Shown: piece after piece, positions 20,768 to 43,089 of the stretch
How the letters are laid out: each line of letters starts with the position of its first letter
Position numbering within the stretch: the stretch's first letter is position 1
NCBI RefSeq assembly: GCF_035594125.1
Contig: NC_087183.1
Span: 9,444,868-9,508,867 of the forward strand
Length of the DNA stretch: 64,000 nt
Source of the DNA: Scylla paramamosain
Lineage: Eukaryota; Arthropoda; Malacostraca; Decapoda; Portunidae
Direction: 5' to 3'
Translations under genes and position numbers: made by a program
The notes under the pieces: generated by a model
Seen by the model: only the letters and a program-made list of their open reading frames with translations
Database searches by the model: none
What the model was told of the DNA's origin: nothing

Positions 20768-23700
20768 AACAAGCACTAAAGAGAAAATATCTTTATAATT
20801 TCTTGAAAACTAATTCTGTGGTTAAAGACTAAAGAGATAAATAATATTTAAAGAATTCCTTGAAAATGATTATTGTACTTAATTAGTCTTGAAGATGGTG
20901 AAATATATTAGAGATTTATAATCACATAGCTTCTACAATCACTATGAGAACTGGAGAGGCTCACTTTAATTCACAGGGAACCAGTATGAACTGTTGTCAG
21001 ATTCTCAATAGCATTAATGGACAGTTTCTTCACCAAAGGTTGCAGCTGAATGATAAACTGATTGTAACAGCAGCCCTCAAGTGGACTGCTTTGCTCCCTC
21101 ACCCCATCATACAGTGCATGGTTCAGTTGCACCCCTAGTCTGGGTTAGCACTAGAATCTCACCTTCTGTAAGAAAACAAGGCATGGAAGTATTTTTCCCA
21201 ACTATAATGAGGTTGCTTCAGGCTCTCTAGCCCTGTCTACCTTAAAATTCCTTCAGAATGGAATAGAGTTTTCACAAGAAGCCAGAACTTAAAATTTTGC
21301 GAGACAAAACTATGTTAAGTTTAGGTAATTTTAACAAGCTAAAGAAAATATAGCTTAAAGATGATTTTATATGTTTATTTATTTTTTAATAAGTCTAGTG
21401 AGGACCTTTGTGATTGGAAACAAGTGTAGCTGTCGCTAACTTAGTGTAATTTAAACTTTGACCCTGTTAATTTTTTGAAAGTTTGTCTCCTTGTGGAAGC
21501 ATTGCTGCTCCATTCTAAAGAAAAGTGGATGAAACTTAGAGGGCAAACAACAACCTGGTAATACAATTAGGAATAATGCACCAGGAACATATGCAGACAA
21601 GGAAAATGACAGTGTATGGGCATAGAAATTCAGGAAGAAGATTATTCAGTGTAAGAGTACCAAATTTAACAAAAGTGAATACCTGGCCTCACACCTTCAT
21701 GGATAACTAAATAAAAGTAACACCCCTCCATTCATTTACCACTTAAAGAATCACGCTAGTGCAGCACTAAAATGTCAATCTATTCATCACCAATTGACAT
21801 ATAATCATGGAGCATACTGAAAGAGTTTCAGGAGAGAAACACTTTTAGTTGCCTTTTCTAACAAGTGTCCTTCATATATATACTACTTTCCTTTACTGAT
21901 GTCTACCATGCTGCTAAATAATCTCCAATTATAATTAATATAACCGTCATATATTCATTCAGGCCTAGGCACACCTGCCACATTATCTTGCAAATGATAG
22001 TACATTCTTGATTCTTTGATTGTTAATGGAAGTATAACCTTTATTACCTCATTTGAGTAACCCCAGATGATTTTTACTGAGGAGAGTATAATTACAGGCA
22101 CATAAATGTGTTTGAATTAACTTCTTTGCTGTCATTGGCATCGTTCAAAATTGTATTCTAAACTTGCACCTGATAATTTTACTTAACTTATGGAGATGCC
22201 ACAGCAGTCAGTATATCATATTTTATAAATTTCTTCAGAAAATGAATAAATAAAAACCAAAACTAAGACTCAAAAGTATAAAAGATATATGGTATTGTTG
22301 TCAAAATGAAGGTGCAGCTTTACTTCTCTGGATAATTGCATGACCAAGTCTCTGGTTATTTCCTTATTTGGCATATATGTTCCCATGGTGGGCTTTTACA
22401 GGAAATGGGATTTAGGGAATGATGATGAGGTACCATTGAGGATCCACATGCTGCAGAACTATTTTCATCTGTCATTTGGTCATTGTCACACCTCATGGAA
22501 GAAATCATTTGCACTTTTGTCACTCATGACTCATAACTTCATATAGATTTTGCAATATTTCATGCATTGGAAAAGCACATGCACCTCACAAACTGGTGTC
22601 TAACAAAACAAAGCTCTTGGCTGTGACTTAACAATAGGTTCTGTTTCTTTGTAGCATGGTTAGTGCTCTTCAATACAAGGTTAGTTTTATGAACACAGCA
22701 CTGGTCTCAGGATTTGCGTTTTCTGTATATATTATATATTTTTGGCACATTATTAAATACTGTGCATTTGTTACCTGTGTATTAAAGGCGGCTGGTTCAT
22801 GGATGTTTATCTGATCCTATACCTCATAAAAGACTAAGATAGCACTGGAAAACATACAACTTAACTATTTTGGTATTTGAGTAAAAGTGTCCATGGCTAT
22901 TTGCTGGAAGGTTACACAAAAGAGCAGATATAAAAATGGAAAGGAACAGGATAGTATTAGGAACCTATTGAATTATGAGCATGTAATGATAATAGTGGTA
23001 TTATTGATAGAAATATTTGGCATAATAAAACTGCTGATTTTATGGAGAGAGAGAGAGAGAGAGAGAAATGGAAATAACTAGTGGGATTGAACGTATGAAG
23101 TGTGAGGTTATTCATTGATGTAGTGCAATATACAGTGGTGAGAAGTTAATATAAAGATGGGATGGTAAGAGTGTTGGTGCTGAGATGGAAATAAGTGTCA
23201 TGGCTGAGAAACAAGGAAGGTGAAGAAAGTGTCTGAGTGGTAAATTACAGTGTTCTGCTTTTTACCATATACCAACCTACATTTATGGAGGGAGGGAAAA
23301 AATTCATTACAATGCCTAAGAGATAGGAGGCCAAGCTCCCATTAAATTACATAGTTTAGCTGTGATAAAGACAATACACTTCATCTCACTGTAAGAATGA
23401 AAATGGAGAGGAAGTTCCTAGTCTCCCTTATTCCTATTCAGTTATCTTTTACAATGCCCAAGGAATATGGTAGTACTATTCTTCCTATTCTTTCAATCTA
23501 GCCAAGCTGTTTCCTATTTCACAAGAAGGTAAATGTAAAATTATAGAAAAAAATAAAAGCATGGAATAGAGCAATATATTTTGTATTATGGACTTGCAGA
23601 ATGGGTTAAGGTGAGTACTTTACTTTAACAAAGGTTATAAGAATATGAACAGCTGAAGGAGATCAGAACTGAAAGTGACATCAATAAGACAGGTCAACTT

Positions 23701-25414
23701 CTATCATTTGTAGTGAAGGAAAAAGACAGCACAACGATATATATAAGAGCAAAGAAGTGTGATTTAGTACAAATTAGTTGCAAATAGAGAAAGTATCCTG
23801 GGGACTTTTCTCCTAAGGTTATCTTCGTCAGCCATTATTACTATTTGTGTAATCTGCTCTATAGTTATATTATTCAGCACAACATGTTTCAGCACTGCAC
23901 GTGTGATTTTCCACAATTTATGCAAAGTGCATAACTGGACATTTCATATTAATTAATTGATATTTTGTATTAATTGATTAAAATAATGCAGTGAGGATTA
24001 TTTTTAAACTTTCTGGGAGAGATGTGATATCCAGTGTCCCAGCACTGAAACAATACACTGGGACTCAGCCCTAAATGACTGGGGGGCTATATAGCAAGAT
24101 ACTCATTACCATAAGACAGACACTTGACAGAGCTGGGTGCCTCACATGCCATGAACATCTTAAGCCTTGTGGCTTTTGCAGAATCATCTTAACCAACAAG
24201 AAAAAACTGACATGGGTGAGTATGTTCCTTGCCCAGTGTTAGCTTGAGATGGAATATATACATAACAGATAAAAATATGAAGATGGAAAATAAGAGGACA
24301 CCAACCTTCACTATCCTTCATGTCTCAAAAATACATATACTTTTAGGAAACATGTCACTAAATATCTTTGCCCCACAAACAGCTCAATACCTAGAAGCCA
24401 TCTCAAGTATGAAACATACTGCATAAGTAATGACAGTGAAATAGGCTGTAAAAACAAATATGAACAACTCTAATTGTAACAAAATAAAGACCAGGCAGTA
24501 TGTTCCCACCTGCCTTATTTGTGTTATTTTGCTTTGTAGTTCTCTTACTCTAATGGTTGTTATTCTGTCCATCACCAGCTGGAAATATGTTTCATTCATG
24601 ATTGAAAGAGAAGCAAAAGTATTTTTAGATTTAAATATTTAATGAGATATACCCGACTTCACTCATAATTATCAACTAGAAAAGAAAAATTGTTTCTTAT
24701 TCTGACCACATCAACTTTTGATATTCTGAGGATTGTTACAAGCAGCAGCAAAACCTGAAATCACACAGCACACCACTCTTTTAAGACATACAAATATAAT
24801 ACTAAACCTGCCTCTGAAACTTAGTTCAGCAAGGATAAAAGCAACCATTTCTGTCTCTGCATATTGTAAATGTTAAATATCTAAGTCTCTATCTTATAGT
24901 GCATATTCAGAACAACTAGAAGACAGGCGCATTAGGCTGAGTGCATTGATAAGGTTGATCCAAGGTGGTAATCTATAACAGAAGCACCTGAAAGAAGGAA
25001 AGAATTCTACTGAGACGAATATGTAAATGGCAATAACCTGAATTTAACAAGATCTTGCACAAGTCATGTAATGTTATGTTAAAGATTTTGAAGTGTGGGA
25101 CCTTTGCTACGAAATTTATGTCAGGTGAAATACATAAGTTTCCATGTTAATATTTGCAGCCTTTCACCTGTAATCACTCCTGCAGAAAGAGTTTCTGTAA
25201 AAAGAATAAGGCATCAGAGAAGCAAAGTATACATCGACATAAAAAATAAACAAGGCACATAAAAAATCCAGTGTAAATAATATCTTGTATATTTCTATCA
25301 TGTAACTTGAACCTTATTTCTTGTTCAGTTTTTAAGTGTTTCAAATACCTACACTGGTGCATGCATGGCAGGAAAGCAGAACTTGTGTAAGCTTCATTCA
25401 CTCTGACTTCATTC

Positions 25415-25466
<52 letters not shown>

Positions 25467-25554
25467 TAACAAGGAGAAAATTACACACTTCCTGATGAAT
25501 TTCCATCAGCATCTACCCGGAATTCATCCACCCACCCAACACATCCACTAAGTC
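20768..25554. other. Intergenic, no gene recognised
   Basis: AT-rich DNA between the 3' ends of ETFRF1 (plus) and UBL7 (minus), a tail-to-tail arrangement, so it holds both 3'UTRs. Short GA tracts lie at about 23044-23066 and 25419-25461. Open frames are short with no domain I can recognise. Confidence 0.6.
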
Positions 25555-26991
25555 CTAGTCATCTGCCATCCACTGGGCAAATATAAGGTTGACAGCTGCC
25601 TGGACATCTCCATTGGTGGCCTGCAGCGCTTCTCTGCTGAGGTCCTCATTAGGAATTCCCATTTCCCTCATAAGCTGTAGAGATTCTTCTATGTTGGGGA
25701 TCTGGACAGTGGATGGAGGACCAGATGAAGCAGAGGAGGGAGGTCCTGATGCCTGGAAAGAGATGGACTGTGATGGTTTGAATGATGTGAAGATGAAGGA
25801 TGAGGATGAATATGTGAAATATTCTAGACATTTTAAAGTACATAAAATACATCAAATACCAACACAGAGAAAAAAAATGAAGACATGGATGAGGTTCTAA
25901 CAGAGGACCTGGAGTGTATGGTGACTGGCAGACAAGTTAAGTATAATAATGTAACTTGCAAAGTTGTCATGAGGTGACTGAGGCCAATCCATGAAAACAA
26001 TGATGATGTCTTCCATTCCTACATTAGTAATAAAAGATACCATGCCACTATGCTCTAGTTTATATCATTCTCACCCTGCTAGCAGAGGCAGCCAAGGCAT
26101 TCTGCAGAGCATTGCTGAACATCTCCTGGGTTATGGGCCCTGGACCAGTGGGGGCACCGACAGAAAAAGCTGGCGTATTAAAGGGTGTAGTGGTGGCGAT
26201 GGAAGGGGTAGTAGGTATGCTGCGTGGAGCACTGGTTGGCTGTCCTGGTACACTACCATTATTGCTGCTGCTGCTGCCACCACCACCACCTCCTGTGGGT
26301 GCAAACACTTAACAGATTTTCCAATGGAATTCATCACATCCACCTCTTATGCTTATACAAAGCTAATTAAGTCCACACTAATACCTTGTCCTTGGTACTC
26401 CCTCAGGAGACACACAGCAGATGTAACTCCACTGTACAGTAGATCCTGTACAGTACATCACACCTCCATTAGATTTTATTGAGAAGTGTGAGGAGGCAGT
26501 TAAGATCTGCTGCAGATAAATGAAATTTAATACAAAAACATAAAAGAAAAATACACATAATAAGTAACAGGATCAAAATATTAAAGGTGTAATCTTTAAC
26601 CATAAAAAAAGATAATTGCTCCACTTTGAGGAACAACTAAGATCCCACAGTCACCAACCTGTAGCACTAGCAAGGGCAGCAGCTAATTGGGCTGGTGTGA
26701 TTGGCTGGAAGGGCACTGAGCCACTTGCCCGACTGTCTCCACCTCCAGTTGAGTCCTCAGACTGTAAGGGACATGGAGATGAGTATAAGGTGTGAGATAG
26801 CTGATATAAGAAATGTCAAGAAATTGTTGTGAGGTGTATTAATGAGAGTAAAATGTAATGTATGAGTAAAAGTACAACTATTTGATTTCACTCTTCCTCT
26901 TTGTTATAATCTTTCTCATAGAGGAAAGTGCTAATATATAAGAAACTAATTCAGACATATTTGCACCCATATCTTTTATGTAAGTTTATGG

Positions 26992-27084
<93 letters not shown>

Positions 27085-30000
27085 CTTCAATTTTCTAAAG
27101 ATTTGAAAATTCACACAACCTCCACAGCACAGTGCCATAAAAAATCAACAGAAGTTGGAGATAAACTTGTGATGAAATCAGGATATAATTTACATTTCAT
27201 GCTCAATCACATACCAGAATCAAAACACATAATACAGAACAAGACTCCAACATATGCTCATAAGTACATGATACAGCTGCTGTGTGGATGGGTTATGAAG
27301 TGAAGGCTATCTGCAACCAGTAATTTATTGCAGTGCTAATATTGGATGAATGTTTAACCAAGTTATATTACATTAACTCAAATGAGTCTATTATAAAGTT
27401 TTGTTGTGTCTATAATATGATAGGAGACAGGAATTTTAATGAAAAGACACAAAACAGTAGGTTCTTGAATACCTGATCTGCCTCCATCTGGTCATCATCT
27501 GACAGAGCATCCATAGAGTAGGATACATGGTGTGAGCGGCGTGGAGATGGAGCTTCACTGGGGCTGAGGGAAGTGACATACTGAGCCACACGACCCACTT
27601 CAGGCCATGACTCAACTAACCTGAGAGGAAGAGGCAAATGTGGATGTTCTCTTGATTTGTTACACCAATAAGTACAAAATGAAAATTTAAGAAGATAAAC
27701 ATCTCTATGCTGAAATACCAAATGAAAAGCAAGGTATGAGAAATGTAAGATGATGGAAATCCTAATAATGAAAATGCAGAAAGAATGGCTTGTAAATAAT
27801 GAACCTACTTGGTGAGATTGTCTGGATTAGTGAGTCCCAGGAAGAGTTCAGGATCCTGCAGCATTGCCAGGGCTGCAGGATCATGTCGGACAATGGGACA
27901 AGAGGCCAGGATCTTTTCCACCATTTCTGGTCTGCGCAACTTCTGAATTAAACATGGAAACTGGTGTAACATTTAGGTGGACTTCTTGTGTCTCAATCCA
28001 TTTACTCATCCTTTAAGTGGGATGTCAGCTTGCTACAAAGACTGATAAATACCAAACTTATGTACTTATTGGAAACAACGGCAAAACATTCAATGATTTT
28101 CACAATCAATTCTTTAGTTTTCATGATAAGCTTGAATATGTATAATGATTAATATTGCCTGTAAGTATTTATCAAATATCATAAAACATTGTAATTGTGA
28201 CATAACAAATGTGGTAAACACAATGGAAAGATCACCGAGTATTGAGTATATGGTAGTTGCTTATCAGTACTCAGCTTACAACCTCACCTAGGCCCACACA
28301 GCTTGCCTGGTTCAGCTTCCAGTGAATGGACAATAGCAGATGGAATACTTTATTGCAGCATCTACATATAGTAAGACAGCTTCATATGTCATATGCCCTT
28401 ATCCTCTGTATCACATATAAAATAATATTTATAACTGCAATAAGAAAATATTACTATTTTCATGATTACTGTTGTTCTGAAATTGCTGATTATATACCTT
28501 GCAACTACCACACAATAATTTCCACTAAGTTCAACCATCATCATAATAATCTTATTAATACAAGTGCTATCCATTTTGCTGAGAAGCTCCAAACACCTTA
28601 TTTTTTGTCATCTCTCTACAGTCAAAGTATTTAAGAGATGATACATCAAGACACCTTAAGAATTAAGTGCCTTTAATTTTTTTGTTGCTTAAGACAGCTT
28701 GATTTAAGTCTTTTCATAATACTAATTTGTTTCATACTCTTTAGTAATTTTCTTTTAGACAGATCAATCTAAGTATTTTAACAATACTAATTTGTTTCAT
28801 ATTCTTTACTGTGTGTTTAGAATTAAAGTGGCAGAAAGCTATTCTGTGTTCTGACCTCACACACTTGCATGTTCACAAACACTGCTGCTGCATCAACACA
28901 CCTGGACAAAGTCTCGGAAGTTTGGCCTCGACGTGACATTTCTCAGAGACACCAGGAGTGTTTGAACCTCTGGAAGACTAAGTGGAGCTGCAGCAGGAAT
29001 GGAGCTCTCTAATTTAAAGAATAAAAAACACAATACATATTAAATAAAACAAATACAATCACAAGATGAAAATATTTATCTAAATAAAAATGACTGATTT
29101 TTTCTTATTTCAAACTGAAAATACATGGAAGGGGTCCTGTGTCATGGCATGCTTTGTATAAATAATCCAATGCATTTCATACATATTAATAGTTTTTGAC
29201 ACCTCATTTCCTTTTGGAAAATGATCCCATCAACAAAGAATAGGCATGACAGAACATTGTGACATGCTATTTATAAACATAACTCATGCAACATCACACA
29301 CTCTGTCTATTTCCCTAAATATCCACACTAAAATAGATCTTTTTTTATTTCCTTTGCACCCCATTACTTAATGTTCAGGGATGACCAAACTTACCACTCC
29401 TGGGGAAGCAGTGGATCATGGAGCCTGAGGTGATCCCTGCATCATTCAGGGAGTCTGAACCTTTCAGCACCACACCACAGTGCACCAGCTCTGTAAAAAG
29501 TTGACTGACTGTCAGTGTCAATATTACAACACAAAAACTTTTACTTACACATAACAAAGTTTCAACAATCCATTTTTCCATTCACTTGTATCAAGGTGTT
29601 ACATTCTAGTACACATATACTGGTACTAAAGCTTCATTCAGTCAGTATATCTAATGATCCATCATTTTTATGAACTCCAATCATGGGAGTAGTTAAGTTA
29701 AATTAAGGCAACATGGGGAGCTCAAAAAATAAATCCACACAATAGAAATGGCAGCCTGCCAAGTAGCTGCATTATTTCATATTTTTCAAGCCCTGAAAGT
29801 AGCCTCTATGGGAAGAAGTCAGTCAGATCACTGCCATGACCATCCAGATGTAAAATTTGAATCCTATTTATAGCAAACATTTTTTTCTTTTCTCCGGTAT
29901 GGTTTTTCATAAACTAAAACAAGATATGAAGGTTGATAATATTCCATGGTGAAATGCTGTATTATCTATTCTGAATATATGACATTTTACACAAAGAAGG

Positions 30001-30642
30001 AAGAAAGCATACATTATGCAGCACTCGTAGAGTTGTGTGGTCTGTTGGGTCCTGGACTGACTGGGCCCACATCCTGCCGGTGTGAGTTGCCAGGTTGGGA
30101 ACCCCTGGTCTATACCATAACTTTGGGTCCCATGAGGAAATCTTAAAGTTTCCATTAATGCAACAATTTTCCTTCCTTTCCCCAATGACCAACATGTTTA
30201 ATGACTCGGTAGTAACGTTGACTTTCCGGATGAGGAACCAAAAACAGGTATGGTACATAGCCCATCGCCAACCTCCCTGACTCACCACCAAGCTCCCAAA
30301 TTAATGACTAGACATACTATATCTTAGAATCCTTCATTTTTTCCTTAGGCAGAGTTCCTGCTCCAGATCTGGTCTTCTTGTACATGAACCATCAAGGAAA
30401 TACTGTCCCCAGGTATTTTTTACACAGCCATCCCAGACCATGCCAGGAACAATGGACCGCCACTCACACACTACTGCAGGGACACATAATTGTTCCTCAC
30501 CAATTTTCTCCGGCGTGGTATTGCTCTGGGCAGCTGCCTTCTGCCTCACTGAGTCCACTGTGTCGTTTAAGTCTACATTGTCGAGAATAACGCGTTCCTG
30601 TGTGCGGGACTTCAGCCGCAGCCCGAGGTACAGCGTCGCCAT
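25555..30642 (-). CDS. UBL7: Ubiquitin-like protein 7 (UBL-UBA protein)
   Basis: Eight minus-strand exons: 30501-30642, 29395-29490, 28902-29008, 27809-27942, 27473-27620, 26659-26761, 26075-26292 and 25555-25752. All have GT-AG junctions and closing phases, giving 381 residues (human UBL7 has 380). Residues 1 to about 80 form the ubiquitin-like domain (KIELVHCGVVLKGSDSLND, AGITSGSMIHCFPR). A helical middle region follows (RRPEMVEKILASCPIV, MLQDPELFLGLTNPDN), then a Ser/Gly/Pro-rich linker with PITPAQLAAALASAT and PITQEMFSNALQNALAAS. The C-terminal UBA domain spans about 336-377 (LMREMGIPNEDLSREALQAT, DVQAAVNLIFAQW). UBL-UBA proteins bind ubiquitin chains and can act as shuttles to the proteasome; in vertebrates UBL7 is linked to antiviral signalling. 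The start is the first ATG in an exon opening upstream into GC-richer DNA. Confidence 0.95.
26993..27081. repeat. TA microsatellite in UBL7 intron
   Basis: Uninterrupted TA tract between the UBL7 exons at 26659-26761 and 27473-27620. Confidence 0.95.
30020..30106. mobile_element. Possible hAT-type transposon end
   Basis: On the minus strand the sequence starting near 30106 reads CAGGGGTTCCCAACCTGGCA, the form of many hAT terminal repeats. I could not find the matching other end within the UBL7 intron, so this would be a fragment or a deleted copy. The outer boundary on the left is a guess. Confidence 0.35.
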
Positions 30643-31120
30643 CTTCGCTCATCAGCTGATTCACCAAAACAAAGCCAGCCAGCCAGTCAGCCAGCCTCCA
30701 CTCAACTTTGCCGCCAAACCTAAACTTTATTTTTCTACTTATTCATTTACAAACTGCTATGATTTTTTCGTAATTTGAATATAATTACTAAGGGAAAATA
30801 GAACATCGAGTGCTTCAAATTTCTTGGTACTTATACTATTTTTTTTTTTTTTTTTCGTAGTCGACATTTGCTCAAACAGAGCAGTGTATGTCATGCTTTT
30901 TTTTTTTTTGTTCTACTGAAGTATATTCATACAAGTCAGTTGGGATACAAAGTCAAAACATGAAACATCGACTTTCAACTGCCTCAGGAAAGGACAGTCT
31001 GCCCTAACAACATCAACAACATCAAGAACTCCATCAAAACAATAAGAATTATAGATGTTTATTTATTATTTTTTTTAATGGAGACACAGTAAGTCCTAAA
31101 GAAAGTCCAGCTAAATAGTA
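30643..31120. other. UBL7 upstream region
   Basis: Sequence just 5' of the UBL7 start, with a GC-richer stretch up to about 30720 followed by AT-rich DNA and T-runs. It presumably holds the UBL7 promoter. No coding exon seen. Confidence 0.4.
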
Positions 31121-31145
31121 CACACACACACACACACACACACAC

Positions 31146-33270
<2,125 letters not shown>

Positions 33271-33274
33271 AATG

Positions 33275-33415
33275 CGATGACGTCTCTTTAATATTCATGA
33301 AACTGTATGGCTCAAGGATTCTACATCATTAATGGAACAAAAAACACACAGGAGTCCAACTAATCGTCTCTGGTCTTTGAAATCAATCTTGGTGGGAGCT
33401 TGCAAGTATTTCTAA
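33275..33415. mobile_element. MITE-like dispersed repeat, copy C
   Basis: The stretch TTCTACATCATTAATGGAAC to CTAATCGTCTCTGGTCTTTG and GTGGGAG aligns in order with the better preserved copy at 57946-58150. It is strongly diverged and its terminal repeats are not clear. Confidence 0.45.
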
Positions 33416-33779
33416 ATATGGAACTTGCACTCATCTTGACTACTGTGGGAATGACGTGCATTCTGCTTAATACGCTTGAACGCAACTCCATGCTCTTGTC
33501 ATCGTGATGCATCATAAAACAAGGCGGCGCTAGTCACGGTGATGTAACGTTTCCTAATTAACCACAAACAAGCATGGACTGTATGCAAAGAAGTAGTTGC
33601 ATCTATACGTCGCAAGTTTGCACCACATCGTCTCTAATTGTTCGATTTATCAGTATTCCTGGTCTACGGAATTTTTTTTTTTTTTTTCACGCTGCGCAAA
33701 TACACAGGCAGTACCAAACAAATGTATCGTTGGCATCTTCGAGATAGACACTGGGATAAAGCGGTTGACACGTGAAGGT

Positions 33780-33878
33780 TGTGGGAGTGTGTGAGTGAGG
33801 GTCCTCGTCGTCTGTTTAGTGTTTGGAGTACGGTACCACTGCTGTAGCTGCTCTCTGTCTTCAAGTCATCCCCGACCG
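33780..33878 (+). other. Candidate 5'UTR exon of the P450 gene
   Basis: A CG-richer stretch ends in a consensus donor (GACCG|GTAAGTAAAT, donor at 33879). The P450 initiator ATG at 34621 is preceded by a good acceptor, CTCTCCCTCCACAG|TCTTGG (exon start 34605). Joining these gives a spliced 5' leader with 16 nt before the ATG. The exon's left edge is not determined. Confidence 0.45.
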
Positions 33879-33921
33879 GTAAGTAAATTGACAGCAAAGG
33901 GATATGTCGACAACACCAGCA

Positions 33922-34115
33922 TTTTTTTTTTTTTTTTTTTTTTTTATGTAGGAAGGACACTGGCCAAGGGCAACAAAAATCCAATAAAAAAAATGCCCAC
34001 TGAAATGCCAGTCCCATAAAATGTTCAAAGCAGTAGTCAAAAATTGATGAATAAGTGTCTTGAAACCTCCCTCTTGAAGGAATTCAAGTCATAGGAAGGT
34101 GAAAATACAGAAGCA
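33922..34115 (-). mobile_element. LINE 3'-end stub, second copy
   Basis: From 33946 to 34115 the sequence matches 6040-6210, the 3' end of the LINE in SPG21, at roughly 94% by eye, including CACTGGCCAAGGGCAACAAA and CTTGAAACCTCCCTCTTGAA. It has its own poly-A tail (T-run on plus, 33922-33945). Only about 170 bp is present, a severely 5'-truncated copy of the same family. It lies in the presumed 5'UTR intron of the P450. Confidence 0.85.
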
Positions 34116-34620
34116 ATGGAAATACAGATGCATGACTGTAGTGACTGGGGGTGGAATGATGGTGTTCTTTACAGTAAATTACAATTGTGATACATAAATA
34201 TTTATAACGATGAGATTTATGAAACATCTTCACAAATAGTATCTGGTTAAGAAAATACATATGTTGAAACACACACACACACACACTGATAAGGATGATA
34301 ACAGTAACACCCGCAAGAGCAACAACAACTGCCACAACCACGTTCGTCAATCACGGACGAGGAAAACTCAAGGACGCTTGCTCCCTCTCATCCTTCGTCA
34401 GCACTACAGGCTTTACGAATGTCCTGTTCACTTTCCGGTTGTTCCTTTCAAATTTACCAGTGCACACTTAGGCAAAATATACCTTAAAACAACAGTGACA
34501 GTGAAGTAAAGAAGCAGTAACGATAGGCGATGTTTGAACTGATAGTTAACAAGGAAGAATGTTAAATCACCCAGGAAAGACATTAGAACACTCTCCCTCC
34601 ACAGTCTTGGCTGATCAACC

Positions 34621-40579
<5,959 letters not shown>

Positions 40580-40617
40580 TCCTCCTCCATTATTGCAACG
40601 TCTTAGAAAAATCAATC

Positions 40618-40623
40618 AATAAA
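40618..40623 (+). terminator. Candidate polyadenylation signal of the P450
   Basis: AATAAA about 40 bp after the stop codon, giving a short 3'UTR. Confidence 0.5.
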
Positions 40624-40723
40624 TCATTAAATCACTCAATCAGTTAATTAACCAACTCTCCTCCTCTTCCTTTTCTTCTCCCTTCTTTTTCATCCTCTTT
40701 TGCCGGTACGGAGCGAATGTTGT

Positions 40724-40728
<5 letters not shown>

Positions 40729-40815
<87 letters not shown>
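40729..40815. repeat. TA microsatellite
   Basis: Uninterrupted TA tract just downstream of the P450 3' end. Confidence 0.95.
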
Positions 40816-40817
<2 letters not shown>

Positions 40818-43015
40818 ATATAACGATGGAAAAGTCACCTCACCTGCTTCTTCCCCTTGCTTCTAGCAAAATGGCGTAGTTGTGTTGGATCGTCATCGGG
40901 TCGAAACATCACTTCGAGGACTCGTGGCATTTGAGTTCTTCCCTTGTCGTCTCATTCACAACGAATTTCGGTGCTTTATAATGTGAAGCAATAGAAGATA
41001 TTAATGTTTCCTTTATTGGGCAACTTAGCTTTGCGAGTAGATAAATATCGACAGACAGACAAACATATGTAAACAGACATTACTGTCAAGAGAAAATGAT
41101 ATTTGGTTATGAATTGTTTAACTGAGTGACTTTTATTGAGTAGTCTTCCATACAATAAGATTTCTCTGTATAATTAAATAATGTGTAGATGGTTTTGAAT
41201 GAAAAATCTGGCTTGTAAATTTTTTTTTTTATATTTAAAATGTGAAGTCTTTATACAATTGTTAATAGAGTCAATAGTTGCAACAACAGCAAGACTAGTT
41301 ATACAATGTTATGAAAAATATGTACATAACACAACACCTGCCATGTGGCATAGAGTGAAAGTCTTGCTGCCTGGCTCCTAAAGTCTAGATTATGCCAGAC
41401 AGAAAGTGCTGGTTACTTGGACTTCTTATTTTATTTTATTTTTTTATTTTCTATATATTTTACTATACATAAGACAATACTATTTTTTGTCTAAATTCCA
41501 ATTCAAACATTCATTCTCATGAGACCTGTGGTGGGAATCAAATCTTGAAAGAAAGCAGTGATACTGGAGCTTGAGGGGACAGTCAGTCTGTTTGAGACTG
41601 AATGTTTGGAATGAAATCACATTAATGTAAAAAGAATAATAAAATGTATATGCAATAAAGTGTCAGCGATGAGATAACAAGAACGTAACTGTGTGCTTGT
41701 CATGTGGGACTGAATAGTGTGTTTCCATATCAATGGGAAAAAAAAAAACAACAAGAGGGAAAAAAGCAAGATTAACTGTTACCAGTCTTCAAATAGCTGC
41801 CCTTTTGTGTACATGATTTCTTTCAAATAGGTTTGCTATAAAGTAAAAACACAATACAACAAAATATGAAACTTAAACACTTAAGATAACTTATGCTAGG
41901 CATCTTAAAACTCAGTTCCAGTAACTTCATGTGGCATTAGTTGTATCTGCTCTTCCCTTGCTTCAGAAAAACATGATGGTTAGCAGGCAGTATGTGTGAA
42001 GTATGTACAATGAGACATGCTGCATCACAAGCATTGATAAGGAAGCAAAAGGCATCAGGTCTGCTAAGCCTCTGTATTCATGAATACATTTGTGAATACT
42101 TTCATGAAGTACACACATTCATATTTGAATTAACAATATTTCAGTGCATTCATATTCATATTTGTAGGAACTGAAGAACTAATATTCATATTCAAATATG
42201 TACACAACTTCTGTATTCATTCCATCCCTGATCTGCAAACAGTCCTATTCCAAATTTACCAGTCTTATTTTCATCTCTCTCAATGCTCTGACAAATCTGA
42301 TAGACATTATGATATTACACACTCTTCAGCCTGATCTGAAGTTTTCACCTAATTCCAAAGTCACTTTAATAATTTTACACCTTTTCAAATGGTCTTCACA
42401 CCACCATGCACCCTTCCCCCCTCTCCCTCCATACTGATTCCAGTTAATTTAATCAAATATCATTTAAAGCTTTATAAATGCAGCATATGCCTGCCTTCAT
42501 TTTGCTTTCTTTTCTTAATGTTCATCCTTAAATAAAAAAAAATAAAAAAAGTCCACACATTCTTTCACATTTCTAAATCCAGCTTACTCTTCATTAAATT
42601 GATTATTGTGAAGAGTAGAGTGGTAATGAGTGGATGCATTGAGCTTGAGAGTATTGAAGGAGGAACCAGTACAACTGATGCAAATTACAACTTTATGTAA
42701 CTCTGGAATAAAGTGTGTTGGTAGGAAATAATTCATTATATGCACAGAAATACAAGAGAAAATAAAAATGAATAAGCAACATAATTATATATTCAAAAAT
42801 ATGTTTGCAGGGAGTTTCTGCATATCACCAAGCAACCAGCTGTAGCAAAACTATAGAGAGCACATGCAATAGATACCTATGACCAAACAACTTAGGGAAA
42901 TTCATCATGTGGATCACACTATTACACTGAATGAAATATTTGACCTTCACATTTCAATTCTGCCTGTATATTATATTCATGTTTTGACCTCCATTTTGCA
43001 CGCACACACACACAC

Positions 43016-43089
<74 letters not shown>

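Noticed and set aside
26131..26343. Open frames on both strands over the UBL7 exon at 26075-26292
   Set aside because: Shadow frames of the UBL7 Ser/Gly/Pro-rich exon; the UBL7 frame is fixed by splice phase.
30334..30500. Continuation of the UBL7 exon 1 frame past 30501
   Set aside because: A GTGAGG donor at 30500 and the phase-matching exon at 29395-29490, which restores the UBL domain, show it is intron.
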